Positions 1-8,893 of a DNA stretch of 37,539 nucleotides are shown one piece after another (the first letter of the stretch is position 1; each line of letters begins with the position of its first letter). Location of the stretch: assembly GCA_945877525.1 (NCBI GenBank), contig CAMDVP010000003.1, positions 1 through 37,539 on the forward strand, in the 5' to 3' direction. The stretch comes from an uncultured Clostridia bacterium. GTDB taxonomy: Bacteria > Bacillota > Clostridia > Christensenellales > Aristaeellaceae. Made by a program: the position numbers and the translations under genes. The notes under the pieces are model-generated. The model saw nothing but the letters and a program-made list of their open reading frames with translations. It made no database searches and was not told where the DNA came from.

Positions 1-168
1 CTGTCGGCTGACGCCTGCCTCCTGGGCGATCTCCCCCAGGGACATGTCCTCCTCGCAGTGGAGTTGCAGAACCAGGCGCTGCTTTTCCGTCAGCATGCCG
101 CCGTAGAAGGCAGCCAGCCAGGCCAGCTCCACCTTGCGGCTGATTTCCTCATCCTCATGCGCGGCCAT
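1..168 (-). CDS. ylxM: YlxM/p13-like helix-turn-helix DNA-binding protein (partial, C-terminus beyond window)
   Basis: Reverse-strand translation MAAHEDEEISRKVELAWLAAFYGGMLTEKQRLVLQLHCEEDMSLGEIAQEAGVSRQ. The LTEKQR...L.L....D.SL.EIA...GVSRQ pattern is typical of the UPF0122/YlxM family. A GGAGGGTGAC ribosome-binding site lies upstream. Confidence 0.85.
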   Translation of the reverse strand, partial: MAAHEDEEISRKVELAWLAAFYGGMLTEKQRLVLQLHCEEDMSLGEIAQEAGVSRQ

Positions 169-211
169 GCGTCACCCTCCGTGTCAAGGGCATTCGGTTG
201 ACACCCTGGCT

Positions 212-240
212 ATTATACACGCATTCATCCGGCCTGTCAA
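212..240 (-). promoter_or_regulatory. Consensus sigma-70/SigA promoter for ylxM
   Basis: Minus strand TTGACA (240-235), 17 bp spacer, TATAAT (217-212). Exact consensus hexamers. Confidence 0.85.
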
Positions 241-261
241 GCATTTTTCCATGACAGCCGC

Positions 262-1512
262 TTATTCTCCCGCCTCCGGCCATCCCAGCAGGCGCAGCTG
301 CTCCCGGGCCAGGGCGTACAAATCCTCCGCCCGGGCATGACCCGTGCGCAGCCGCAGCCACAGCCCCGGCCGCCTGTACCACGGCAGGATGGACAGCATT
401 CGCCGTTTCGCGGCCTTTTCCATGCCCCGGCGAACCTCCGGCTCCTCCAGAATGCCGCCCAGCACCGCCTTGGCATTGTCCTCCCGCATCAGCAGGGTAA
501 ACTTTTCATGCAGGGCCGTCAGCTGCTCGCCCTCCAGGCGGTGGATTTTCTTCGCGCTGCTCATGGCCACCTGCCGCAGGCGGCAGATGCGCCAGCTTTC
601 GGCTTCCGCAGCGGGCACCATGGGCAACGGCATGCACTCCGCCCGCTCAAGCCCCGCCTTCACAGCCTGCCGCAGCCTGTCCTGCCACGCCTCCGCACCC
701 GGCGGATTTGTCCAGGGCGCCAGCCCTTCGCTACGCACCCGGCGGATGAATTCCTTCACCGGCAGGGTATGCACCATACCATCCATAGGCGCAAAGCGGG
801 TCACGTCCTCGTAGCCGCCATTGTAGAGCAGCAGCACCGGCGTGCCCAGCGCAAGGCAGGCCATAGCGCAGTGCAGGCGACGGGTGATGACGAAGCGCGC
901 CCCCGCGTATATCCTGACCAGCGCCCGCGCGGCCTCCATGCGTCGCCGGAAATCCCCGTCGGGGGCGGAGTTGTGGTGGGACATTTCCCGTACCTCCACC
1001 CCTGTCGCAAATTCCCGCACCACCGCCGCAGCCTCCGGCGGAATGTCCACGCAGCAGGCGTAGGGCTGCTCTTCCCGCCCGTCTGTCTCGGGCCGGCGCA
1101 GCGTCAGCGTCACGCAGCCCGTCAGTTCGCAGGGGATGCCCGCCTGTTCCATCAGGCGACAGGTGCTCTCATCCCGGCAATAGACGGGCGCGCAGCTGCG
1201 CAGATACGCAAGCCCCGCACCGTCCAGCTGGCAGAAGGGAATCCCCCACACATCCTCCGCGGAGGCATGGATCCCCACGCAGACCGGGGCAATCCGCCCG
1301 TCCGGCAGCCAATGGGCCGATTCCTTCAGCACGCTGCCGCATAGAAGCGCCGTCACCCGGTCGCCCTTTCCCACGTCTGAAAGGGGCATGTCCAGCCTGC
1401 CTGCGTCCAGCACCCTGTCTACCCGCGGCAGCAGCTCCACGGCGGCCAGCGTGCGCAGATCGTCTCCCAGGTTGTCCGAATCCTTCTGCCAGGCAATGGC
1501 GTATTGAATCAT
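262..1512 (-). CDS. Polysaccharide pyruvyl transferase-like protein
   Basis: 416 aa ORF. N-terminus IQYAIAWQKDSDNLGDDLRTLAA and internal VITRRLHCAMACLALGTPVLLLYN resemble the polysaccharide pyruvyl transferase (CsaB/WcaK-like) fold. Confidence 0.7.
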   Translation of the reverse strand: MIQYAIAWQKDSDNLGDDLRTLAAVELLPRVDRVLDAGRLDMPLSDVGKGDRVTALLCGSVLKESAHWLPDGRIAPVCVGIHASAEDVWGIPFCQLDGAGLAYLRSCAPVYCRDESTCRLMEQAGIPCELTGCVTLTLRRPETDGREEQPYACCVDIPPEAAAVVREFATGVEVREMSHHNSAPDGDFRRRMEAARALVRIYAGARFVITRRLHCAMACLALGTPVLLLYNGGYEDVTRFAPMDGMVHTLPVKEFIRRVRSEGLAPWTNPPGAEAWQDRLRQAVKAGLERAECMPLPMVPAAEAESWRICRLRQVAMSSAKKIHRLEGEQLTALHEKFTLLMREDNAKAVLGGILEEPEVRRGMEKAAKRRMLSILPWYRRPGLWLRLRTGHARAEDLYALAREQLRLLGWPEAGE

Positions 1513-1533
1513 TCCCGTGAACTCCTTTGGCGG

Positions 1534-2610
1534 TTATAGACGGCCGTAGCGGCTGATGTATTCCTCCAGGCACAGCCCTTCGTCGCGCATGACGCGGGCA
1601 TGCTCCGTCCCTACATAGCGGACGTGCCAGGGCTCGGCCAGAAAGCCGGTAATCTGTTCCTTTTCCTTGGTGTAGCGCAGGATGAAGCCGTAGTCCCAGC
1701 AGTTGGCCGCCAGCCACACGGCCTGCTCAGTGTCCTTGAAAAAAGCCCCCGGTACCGTCAGGTCGAAGGCCAGGCCCAGGTGATGCTCGCTGGCGCCGGG
1801 ATCGGCCACGGTCAGGCGGGTGGCGCTGACGGCGTCGGCATGGCTGAGATTGTTTTTGGTTTCATATTCCCGCACCTGCTCATCAAACAGCGCCTGCTGC
1901 TTTTCTACCGTGCGGTAGCCCGCGCTGATCTGCCACACGGTCAGCCCGTCCCCATGGGCAGCCTGCAGCATGGCTGTAAGGGCCTCCAGGGCCACCCGTT
2001 CCCCCAGCATGGCGCTGTCCTTGACGGTTGCCGCTTCGCCGCACACCTCGCAGACCAGCGCCAGTTCCGCAGGCTGATACCCCTCGGGGAGCAGGCTGTC
2101 CCGGTTGACCAGCAGGGGCAGGCCGTCTGCGCGTATCCACGGGACTGAAGCCGAGGTGGGCGCGGGTACGGCGGTTTCCGCGGGAACATAGGGCTCGGCG
2201 GAGGGGGAATACAGCGTGCTTCGGGTGCTTTCGCCCACCACGCCGTCCGCGTCCAGCCCGTTCTGCCGCTGGAAGGCCATCACCGCCGCCTTGGTTCCCG
2301 CACCGAACTGCCCGTCAATTTCCCCGTTATAGTAGCCCAGGGCCTGCAGCCGCGCCTGCAGGCTCTTGACCTCCTCGCCCTGGGAGCCCGTGCGCAAAAC
2401 CGGCGCGGAGGTGGGTACGGAGGGATCGGGGGTCACCTGCATCACGTTGCCCGCCACGGGCTCCGGGGTGGGGGTGGTGCGCATTTCCACAAAGGTCATA
2501 TCCACCAGGCTGGCCACGCGCACCCCCAGCACCGCCGCGGCGATGATCATAACGCCAAGGAGAATCAATCCGATAACCCGTTTGGGGTTGGTTTTCCGTT
2601 TCTGCTGCAT
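1534..2610 (-). CDS. D-alanyl-D-alanine carboxypeptidase (VanY-like, peptidase M15) with N-terminal TM and peptidoglycan-binding domain
   Basis: N-terminal TM (KRVIGLILLGVMIIAAAVLGV), PG-binding_1-like (GEEVKSLQARLQALGYYNGEIDGQFGAGTKAAVMAFQRQNGLDADGVVG), VanY-like SAGYRTVEKQQALFDE...GASEHHLGLAFDLT...EPWHVRYVG. Start placed at MQQKRKT (2610) rather than the upstream ORF extension. Confidence 0.9.
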   Translation of the reverse strand: MQQKRKTNPKRVIGLILLGVMIIAAAVLGVRVASLVDMTFVEMRTTPTPEPVAGNVMQVTPDPSVPTSAPVLRTGSQGEEVKSLQARLQALGYYNGEIDGQFGAGTKAAVMAFQRQNGLDADGVVGESTRSTLYSPSAEPYVPAETAVPAPTSASVPWIRADGLPLLVNRDSLLPEGYQPAELALVCEVCGEAATVKDSAMLGERVALEALTAMLQAAHGDGLTVWQISAGYRTVEKQQALFDEQVREYETKNNLSHADAVSATRLTVADPGASEHHLGLAFDLTVPGAFFKDTEQAVWLAANCWDYGFILRYTKEKEQITGFLAEPWHVRYVGTEHARVMRDEGLCLEEYISRYGRL

Positions 2611-2726
2611 ATGTATCAACCTCACATCCTCAGTATACGACAGTTTCCGCGCCGTGGCAAGGGGCGGGGCCGGTGGAAAGAAAAAGCAGAGCGCAAACGT
2701 CGGCGCTCTGCGGATATACGAAGGAA

Positions 2727-4664
2727 TCACAGGGCCTCGCATTCCTCCAGCCAGGCCCGGGCCTGGGCGTCGGAGGGCATGCGCCAGTCGCCCCGGGGGC
2801 TGAGGGCCACCGAGCCGATTTTCACCCCGTCGGGCATGCAGTTGCGCTTAAACTGCTGGGTGAAGAAGCGGCGGTAGAAGTTCTTCAGCCATTTCAGGAT
2901 TGTCGCCCGGTCATACGCGCCGTCAAAGGCCGTGCAGCACAGGGCATAGATCTTCCCCGGCCGGTAGCCGAAGCGCACCGCGTAGTACAGGAAGAAGTCG
3001 TGCAGCTCGTACGGGCCGATAAGATCCTCGGTCTGCTGGACAATATTGCCCTGCTCGTCGGGCGGCAGAAGCTCCGGGCTGATGGGCGTATTCAGAATGC
3101 GCCGCAGCGTATCCCGGGCCGGAGCAAACTCCGGCAGTTCGCCCGCCGTCTGGATCACCCAGCGCACCAGGGTCTTGGGCACGCCGCTGTTCACCCCATA
3201 CATGCTCATGTGGTCGGCGTTGTAGGTGCACCAGCCCAGCGCGATTTCGGACAGGTCGCCCGTACCCAGCACAATGCCCCCCAGGTCGTTGGCCACGTCC
3301 ATCAGCACCTGGGTGCGCTCCCGGGCCTGGGCGTTTTCATAGGTCACACTGTGGTCGCTTTCGTCATGGCCAATGTCCTTCAAATGCAGCCGCACCGCCT
3401 CGTGGATGGGAATCTCCCGCATGCTCACCCCCAGGGCGCGCATCAGATCCAGCGCGGATTGATACGTCCAGTCCGTGGTGCCAAAGCAGGGCATGGTCAC
3501 CCCCGTGATGTTCTCCCGGGGCAGACCCATCAGGTCTACCGCCTTGCAGGCCGCCAGCAGCGCCAGGGTGGAATCCAGCCCGCCGGAAATACCCACCACC
3601 ACCCTGCCGCCGGTGATGCCCATACGGCGCGCCAGGGCATGGGCCTGCATGGCGAAAATCTGTCTGCAGCGCTCCTGCCTCAACCTTTCGTCCGAGGGGA
3701 TGAAGGGATGCCGCGGCACATGATAATCCGCCGATTCGCCATCCGGCAGCAGGAGGGAAATGTCCATGCGTGTCCGATGGGCCTGTCCATCAGTATGCCG
3801 CGCCGCGCAGTCGCCAAAGCTCTGTTGCCTGCGGCGGTCGGCCCGGATACGCTCCACGTCGATGTCAGCGGTAATGAGATAGTCGTCGTCTATATACCCG
3901 TCGTTTTCCCGAAGGGTAGAGCCGCAGCAGGAAACCATGCTGTGCCCGGAAAACACCAGGTCGCTGGTGGATTCGCCGCTGCCCGCCGACACATACACAT
4001 AGCCGCACAGACAACGGGCAGACTGCTGTCGCACCAGTTCCTGCCGGTACTCCCGCTTGGCAATCAGCTCGTTGGAGGCGGAGAGGTTCAGGATAATCTC
4101 CGCGCCGTCAAGGGCCAGCAGGGTGCTTGGCGGGAGGGGCGACCAGAGATCCTCGCACAGCTCCACGCCGAGGGTTACGCCGTCCACGCTGACCGTCACG
4201 GCCGGCGCGGCGGACAGCGGCCATTCCCTGCCGCAGAGCGTCGCGGTCACCACGCGGCCCTTCTCCGGGCTGTGAAACCAGCGCTTTTCGTAGAACTCGC
4301 CGTTATTGGGCAGGCAGGTCTTGGGGGTGATGCTCACAATGCCCCCATGGGTCAGCAGCACGGCGCAGTTGTACAGGCAGCCATCCGCCTCCACAGGCGC
4401 GCCCACCACGGCGGCAACGCCCTCCGGCATGCCTTCCGAAAGCGCCTGCAGGCCCGCTTCCACCTCATGCAGCAGCGTTTGCTGGAAGAACAGGTCGCCG
4501 CAGGTATACCCGGTCAGCGACAATTCGGGAAACACCACCAGCGCGGCATGCTTTTGTACGGCCTCCGTCAGCAGGCGCAGTTGTTCCGCCACATTGGCCT
4601 CCACATCTGCCAGGTGCAGGCGGGGCACCGCGCAGCCCACACGAACGATTCCTTCCATGCTCAT
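2727..4664 (-). CDS. nadE: Glutamine-dependent NAD+ synthase
   Basis: 645 aa. N-terminal nitrilase-like domain (VVFPELSLTGYTCGDLF) and C-terminal NAD synthase domain with SGGLDSTLALL P-loop and ALGWCTYNADHMSMYGVNSGVPKTLV. An alternative ATG at 4658 has better Shine-Dalgarno spacing. Confidence 0.95.
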   Translation of the reverse strand: MSMEGIVRVGCAVPRLHLADVEANVAEQLRLLTEAVQKHAALVVFPELSLTGYTCGDLFFQQTLLHEVEAGLQALSEGMPEGVAAVVGAPVEADGCLYNCAVLLTHGGIVSITPKTCLPNNGEFYEKRWFHSPEKGRVVTATLCGREWPLSAAPAVTVSVDGVTLGVELCEDLWSPLPPSTLLALDGAEIILNLSASNELIAKREYRQELVRQQSARCLCGYVYVSAGSGESTSDLVFSGHSMVSCCGSTLRENDGYIDDDYLITADIDVERIRADRRRQQSFGDCAARHTDGQAHRTRMDISLLLPDGESADYHVPRHPFIPSDERLRQERCRQIFAMQAHALARRMGITGGRVVVGISGGLDSTLALLAACKAVDLMGLPRENITGVTMPCFGTTDWTYQSALDLMRALGVSMREIPIHEAVRLHLKDIGHDESDHSVTYENAQARERTQVLMDVANDLGGIVLGTGDLSEIALGWCTYNADHMSMYGVNSGVPKTLVRWVIQTAGELPEFAPARDTLRRILNTPISPELLPPDEQGNIVQQTEDLIGPYELHDFFLYYAVRFGYRPGKIYALCCTAFDGAYDRATILKWLKNFYRRFFTQQFKRNCMPDGVKIGSVALSPRGDWRMPSDAQARAWLEECEAL

Positions 4665-4671
4665 CCCCCGT

Positions 4672-5154
4672 TCAATAGGACAAAAGATTCACCCGCGGGC
4701 GGCCTTCATTCAGTTCCAGCAGCGCCAGATGGCCGTCCGCAGCGCTGCCGGGATTGATCATCAGGGTACGCCTCGTTTCCACGCAGGGGCTGTGGGTGTG
4801 GCCGAACAGCGTCACCGTGCAGCCCCGCTCATACGCCGCCTCATCCAGATCGGTGTAGGTGCTCTTGACCCGGTACAGGTGCCCGTGAGTCATGAACACG
4901 CTTGTTCCGCCCAGGGGCACCACCCGCATATCCGGCACATCATGGGCACAGAAGTCGCAATTTCCCCGCACACCGTACAGCAGCGCATGCTCGTCCCTGG
5001 CACGGATGAAATTCTCCAGCCGGGCAAAGTCGCCGGCGCCGTCGCCGCAGTGGAGATAGGTGTCCACTGGGCCAAGAGTCTTCCATGCCTGCTCCAGCAG
5101 CCAGCGAACCGTCGTTTCCTCCCCGTGGGTGTCGCTGAGGACGATTATTCGCAT
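4672..5154 (-). CDS. YfcE-family metallophosphoesterase
   Basis: MRIIVLSDTHGE...YLHCGDGAGDF...GVRGNCD...VFMTHGHLYRV...LFGHTHSP, all metallophosphoesterase motifs present. Confidence 0.92.
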   Translation of the reverse strand: MRIIVLSDTHGEETTVRWLLEQAWKTLGPVDTYLHCGDGAGDFARLENFIRARDEHALLYGVRGNCDFCAHDVPDMRVVPLGGTSVFMTHGHLYRVKSTYTDLDEAAYERGCTVTLFGHTHSPCVETRRTLMINPGSAADGHLALLELNEGRPRVNLLSY

Positions 5155-6470
5155 TCGCCCTGCACTTCCTTCATGATCGCCAGCATTTTTTCGCAGGCCC
5201 TTGCTCGATGGCTGACCTGATTCTTTTCCTCCTCGGTCAGCTCGGCAAAGGTCTTACCCAGGGGCTCGTAGAGGAACAGCGGGTCATAGCCGAAGCCGCC
5301 GTTGCCCCGCTCCTCCTCCAGCAGCACCCCGGGGCAGGAGCCCTCGGCCACCAGCGCCTCACGCCCGGGAATCTTCAGCGCAATGGCGCACTGGAAAGCC
5401 GCGGCGCGGGCGGTTTTGCCCTTCATCCGGCGCAAAAGCAGGGCGTTGTTGGCCGCGTCGTCCCCATGTACGCCAGCATAGCGGGCGGAAAGCACCCCTG
5501 GCTCGCCGTCCAGAGCGTCCACGGTCAATCCGCTGTCGTCCGCCAGGGTGGGCAGACCGGTGGCGGCGCACACCGCCTCCGCCTTCAGCACAGCATTTCC
5601 GGCAAAGGTGGCGGCGTTCTCGTCAATATCCCCACGGAAGCCGGCGGTTTTCATGGATACCACGGTGTAGTAGTCCCCGAAGATGTGCTGCAGCTCCCGC
5701 AGCTTATGGGCGTTGCCGCTGGCCACCACCAGGGGCGGCTTGGGGCAGATGTGCCGCGCACGCTCGCCAAGGGCCTCGCGCTGGGCGCGCATCAGATTTT
5801 CCACGCCCTGCCTGCCGTAGGAGGTCAGCACCGCCAGCTCCTCCGGGGTAAAGGCCCGGCCCTCGCCGGTGCCCTGCAATTCGATGAACTCGCCCCTCTC
5901 GTTCATGACCACGTTCATGTCCACCTGGGCGCTGCTGTCCTCCTGATAGCATAGGTCCAGACAGGGCACGTTATCCACCACGCCGCAGGAAATGGCCGCC
6001 ACCTGATGCACAATGGGGGAAGCCAGCAGCTTGCCCTCGGCCATCAGCCTGTCCACGGCGCAGGTGAGCGCCACCATGGCCCCGGTGATAGACGCGGTGC
6101 GGGTGCCGCCGTCGGCCTCCAGCACGTCGCAGTCCAGGGTGATGGTGCGCTCGCCCAGCTTGGTCATGTCCACCGCCTGGCGCAGCGAGCGGCCAATCAG
6201 CCGCTGAATTTCCACGCTGCGGCCGTCCTTCTTGATGCCGTCGCGCTTCTTGCGCTGGGTGGTGGATGCAGGCAGCATGGCATACTCCGCCGTGATCCAA
6301 CCCTGTCCCTTGCCCTTGAGGAAGGGCGGCACACCCTCCTCCACCGAAGCCGTGCAGATAACCCGGGTATTCCCCGTGGCAATCAGGCAGGAGCCTGCCG
6401 CCGTGCGCACAAAATCCGTCTGAATCTCCACCGGGCGGGCCTGCGCGGCCATTCGTCCGTCCTGACGCAT
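5145..6470 (-). CDS. rph: Bifunctional ribonuclease PH / XTP-dITP diphosphatase (RdgB/HAM1) fusion
   Basis: N-terminal half MRQDGR...GNTRVICTASVEEGVPPFLKGKGQGWITAEYAMLPASTTQRKKRD...LDCDVLEADGGTRTASITGA is RNase PH. C-terminal half VVASGNAHKLRELQHIFGD...ADDSGLTVDALDGEPGVLSARYAG...GNGGFGYDPLFLYEPLGKTFAELTEEEKNQVSHRARA is HAM1. ORF extends to 6479; the ATG at 6470 (MRQDGR) has better RBS spacing. Confidence 0.93.
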   Translation of the reverse strand: MRQDGRMAAQARPVEIQTDFVRTAAGSCLIATGNTRVICTASVEEGVPPFLKGKGQGWITAEYAMLPASTTQRKKRDGIKKDGRSVEIQRLIGRSLRQAVDMTKLGERTITLDCDVLEADGGTRTASITGAMVALTCAVDRLMAEGKLLASPIVHQVAAISCGVVDNVPCLDLCYQEDSSAQVDMNVVMNERGEFIELQGTGEGRAFTPEELAVLTSYGRQGVENLMRAQREALGERARHICPKPPLVVASGNAHKLRELQHIFGDYYTVVSMKTAGFRGDIDENAATFAGNAVLKAEAVCAATGLPTLADDSGLTVDALDGEPGVLSARYAGVHGDDAANNALLLRRMKGKTARAAAFQCAIALKIPGREALVAEGSCPGVLLEEERGNGGFGYDPLFLYEPLGKTFAELTEEEKNQVSHRARACEKMLAIMKEVQGECE

Positions 6471-6622
6471 GTTCTTCATCCTTCCTTCATATCAGCATAC
6501 CGTGTTTATGTTCTCGCCGCACCCGGCGCATTCCTGCCCGCAAACCGCCATTTTTCGTCTCAATACCGCAGCGTGTCCGCCCCATTTCCAAGGCAGTTGT
6601 GATATCATGATCGGGGGGATAT

Positions 6623-7666
6623 TCATTCGCCCGAATACCGGCGGATCATATCGTCCACCCAGGCGTTCCATTCCTCGTCCGTCTCCTGGCATTCCGGGTG
6701 GGCGTCCATGTACAGGATAGAGCGGCGCACCCCGTCCCGATAGGGCATCAGGAAGCGGAAGCCCGGCACAAAGCGCCGCAGCTTGCTGTTGTCAAACACG
6801 GCGGTCTGTGCCTTGTCCCCCAGGAGGCTTTCCCGCAGCTCGGTCTTCTCGCGAATCAGCGCGTCGCTGGCCACATGTACAATGCGAGGCTCCGGCGCGC
6901 CGGCGGCCTGGGCCAGTGTCCGGGCGAAGGCGTCCCATGTCATGCACTCGTCCTGGGTGATGTGGAAGTCCTCGCCCAGGGTGTCGGGATTGGCCATCAG
7001 TCCGGCCAGGGCGCGGGCAAAGTCGCTGTTGTGGGTGATGGTCCAGAACACCGTGCCGTCGCCGGGGATGAGAATCGGTTTTCCCTCCCGCAGGCGGCGC
7101 AGCAGGGTGTAGGACTTCTTCGGCCGCAGCACGAAGGGAATATCCCGATCGCCATAGGTATAGCTGGGTCGCACGATGGTCAAGGGGAAGCCCTGCTGAC
7201 GGTAGGCCGCGCGGAAAATGCCCTCGCAGAGAATTTTGTTCTGCGCATAGGGCGAGAAGGGGTTGAACTGGGGCGTTTTTTCCGATACCATCAGGGTGCG
7301 GGGCGGCTTTTCATAGGTCATGGCGGTGGATATGAACACATACCGTCCGCATTTGCCGAGAAACTGCTTCACCCGGCGCTCCGCCTGGTCCGGGGTGTAG
7401 GTGAGGAAATCCACCACCACGTCGAAGCGTCGGCCCTCCAGGGCGGCGGCCATGGCCGCGTCGTCGTTCACATCGCAGACAAGCTGCTCCACGCCCTTTG
7501 GCAGCAGGCGGCTTCCGCGGTTCAGGCAGGTGACATGGCAGGTGGGGCGCAGATGCTCCATCACCCCTGTGGAGATGGTACCCGTGCCGCCCAGCAGCAG
7601 CCATGAGCGGCAAAGCTGATCCGAGGTTGTCATTTCTCCGGACAAGAAGGTTTTCAGGTGCTTCAT
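6623..7666 (-). CDS. NAD-dependent epimerase/dehydratase (extended SDR-like)
   Basis: LLLGGTGTISTGVMEHL nucleotide-binding motif and SDR-like architecture. RBS AAAGGAGT upstream of ATG at 7666. The longer 584 aa ORF runs through antisense pgsA and is not used. Confidence 0.85.
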   Translation of the reverse strand: MKHLKTFLSGEMTTSDQLCRSWLLLGGTGTISTGVMEHLRPTCHVTCLNRGSRLLPKGVEQLVCDVNDDAAMAAALEGRRFDVVVDFLTYTPDQAERRVKQFLGKCGRYVFISTAMTYEKPPRTLMVSEKTPQFNPFSPYAQNKILCEGIFRAAYRQQGFPLTIVRPSYTYGDRDIPFVLRPKKSYTLLRRLREGKPILIPGDGTVFWTITHNSDFARALAGLMANPDTLGEDFHITQDECMTWDAFARTLAQAAGAPEPRIVHVASDALIREKTELRESLLGDKAQTAVFDNSKLRRFVPGFRFLMPYRDGVRRSILYMDAHPECQETDEEWNAWVDDMIRRYSGE

Positions 7667-7747
7667 CGCGAATACTCCTTTGGCGTGTAATCTTTTTTCA
7701 ACCTTACCACGCCGCAGCTGATTTGTCCAGCGGAAAGGGTCGATACC

Positions 7748-8323
7748 ATGAGAAAACTGTTTGAAAAGTACTTCACCGACATCTGGAATGTGCCCAACGT
7801 GCTCACCATGCTGCGCCTGGCGCTGATTCCCGTCTTTGTGGCGCTGTTCGCCACCGGGCATGACAAGCTGGCCCTCCTCACCTTCCTGGCAGCCAGCTTC
7901 ACCGACTTTCTGGACGGCTATCTGGCCCGCAAGAACAACCAGATTACCGCCTTCGGCAAGCTGATGGATCCCCTGGCCGACAAGGTGATGGTCTGCACGG
8001 CGCTTTTGTGCCAGGGCATCAAGGGCGTTTTCCCCTGGGCTGCCATTGCCATCGTGATGGGCAAAGAGCTGCTGATGGTGCTGGGCGGCGTGTTCATGCT
8101 GCGCAACGATGTGGTGGTGTACAGCAATATGCTGGGCAAGCTGGCCCAGTGCTGCTTTATTCTGGCCCTGACGCTGAGCTTTTTCCATGCAGAGTTTGTC
8201 GCCTGGGGACATCCGCTGGATCGGATTGTCCTGTGGCTCTCCGTTGTCATGACCATCTGCGCGCTGATTGATTACGCCGTAGGGGCTTTCAAAACCCTGC
8301 AGGCCAAGCGAGCCGGACAGTAA
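7748..8323 (+). CDS. pgsA: CDP-diacylglycerol--glycerol-3-phosphate 3-phosphatidyltransferase
   Basis: WNVPNVLTMLRLALIPVFVALF and DFLDGYLARKNNQITAFGKLMDPLADKVMV match the CDP-alcohol phosphotransferase motif. Confidence 0.95.
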   Translation: MRKLFEKYFTDIWNVPNVLTMLRLALIPVFVALFATGHDKLALLTFLAASFTDFLDGYLARKNNQITAFGKLMDPLADKVMVCTALLCQGIKGVFPWAAIAIVMGKELLMVLGGVFMLRNDVVVYSNMLGKLAQCCFILALTLSFFHAEFVAWGHPLDRIVLWLSVVMTICALIDYAVGAFKTLQAKRAGQ

Positions 8324-8335
8324 CCGGATAGAAAC

Positions 8336-8375
8336 GAAAGCGGGCTTTCCCCCAACCGAGGGAAAGCCCACTTTC
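8336..8375 (+). terminator. Stem-loop terminator downstream of pgsA
   Basis: GAAAGCGGGCTTTCCC / GGGAAAGCCCACTTTC, 16-bp arms with one G-T type mismatch, 8-nt loop, 13 nt after the stop codon. Confidence 0.8.
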
Positions 8376-8559
8376 ATTTCTCCCTAAACCTCCGCAAAAA
8401 CAATCCCCCATCGGTGCGACAGCCCCCACGCCAGGGAACGGTGGGTAAGCCGCTGCCCCAACCGTGTGGCGCTTTAGCGCCCCTCCCGAGCGCGGCATGG
8501 CGCCCCCGCGAGGTGTTCTTAGCGCGGCGCCCCATGGGTGCGCGCGCAAGGTATTAGGA

Positions 8560-8865
8560 TACGGGGGTCCGGGGCGGCCACTCCCGCATGCACGAATTGG
8601 CCGCCCCGGTGGGCTTTTGGTACTTTTCGCCCAGACGAAAAGTACATGCCGGGGTTGCTTTTACCCTGTAAAGAGCAACTGCCGGTGGGCAGTGTCTCAT
8701 GTTCTTCTGTCCATATATGCTTTCCGCTGTATGCGGCAGAGGGTTTCGCCTCTGCGGAGGCGACCAAAGGGCTTTGCGGTCGCCCTTTGGAAACCTTCGC
8801 GGCCTTCCTCTTGATAAGTTCGGGGTACGTAAAGGAACCCTTTGATAAGTTCTGGGTATACATAG
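8560..8865. repeat. Composite multi-hairpin non-coding element (element A)
   Basis: Consecutive inverted repeats: CCGGGGCGGCCA(8569-8580)/TGGCCGCCCCGG(8598-8609); GTACTTTTCG(8620-8629)/CGAAAAGTAC(8636-8645); GCCTC/GAGGC (8748-8761); CCAAAGGGC(8764-8772)/GCCCTTTGG(8782-8790). Ends with direct repeats TTGATAAGTTCNGGGTAYRY at 8811 and 8842. Core shared with 27368-27496. Confidence 0.75.
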
Positions 8866-8893
8866 GATTTTCCCAATGATATTTGGGAAATTC

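Noticed and set aside
2673-4757. 694-aa plus-strand ORF
   Set aside because: Antisense to nadE; no recognisable motif; explained by GC-rich third positions.
7667-8377. N-terminal extension of the minus-strand epimerase ORF
   Set aside because: Runs antisense through pgsA. A well-placed RBS/ATG at 7666 defines the real start.
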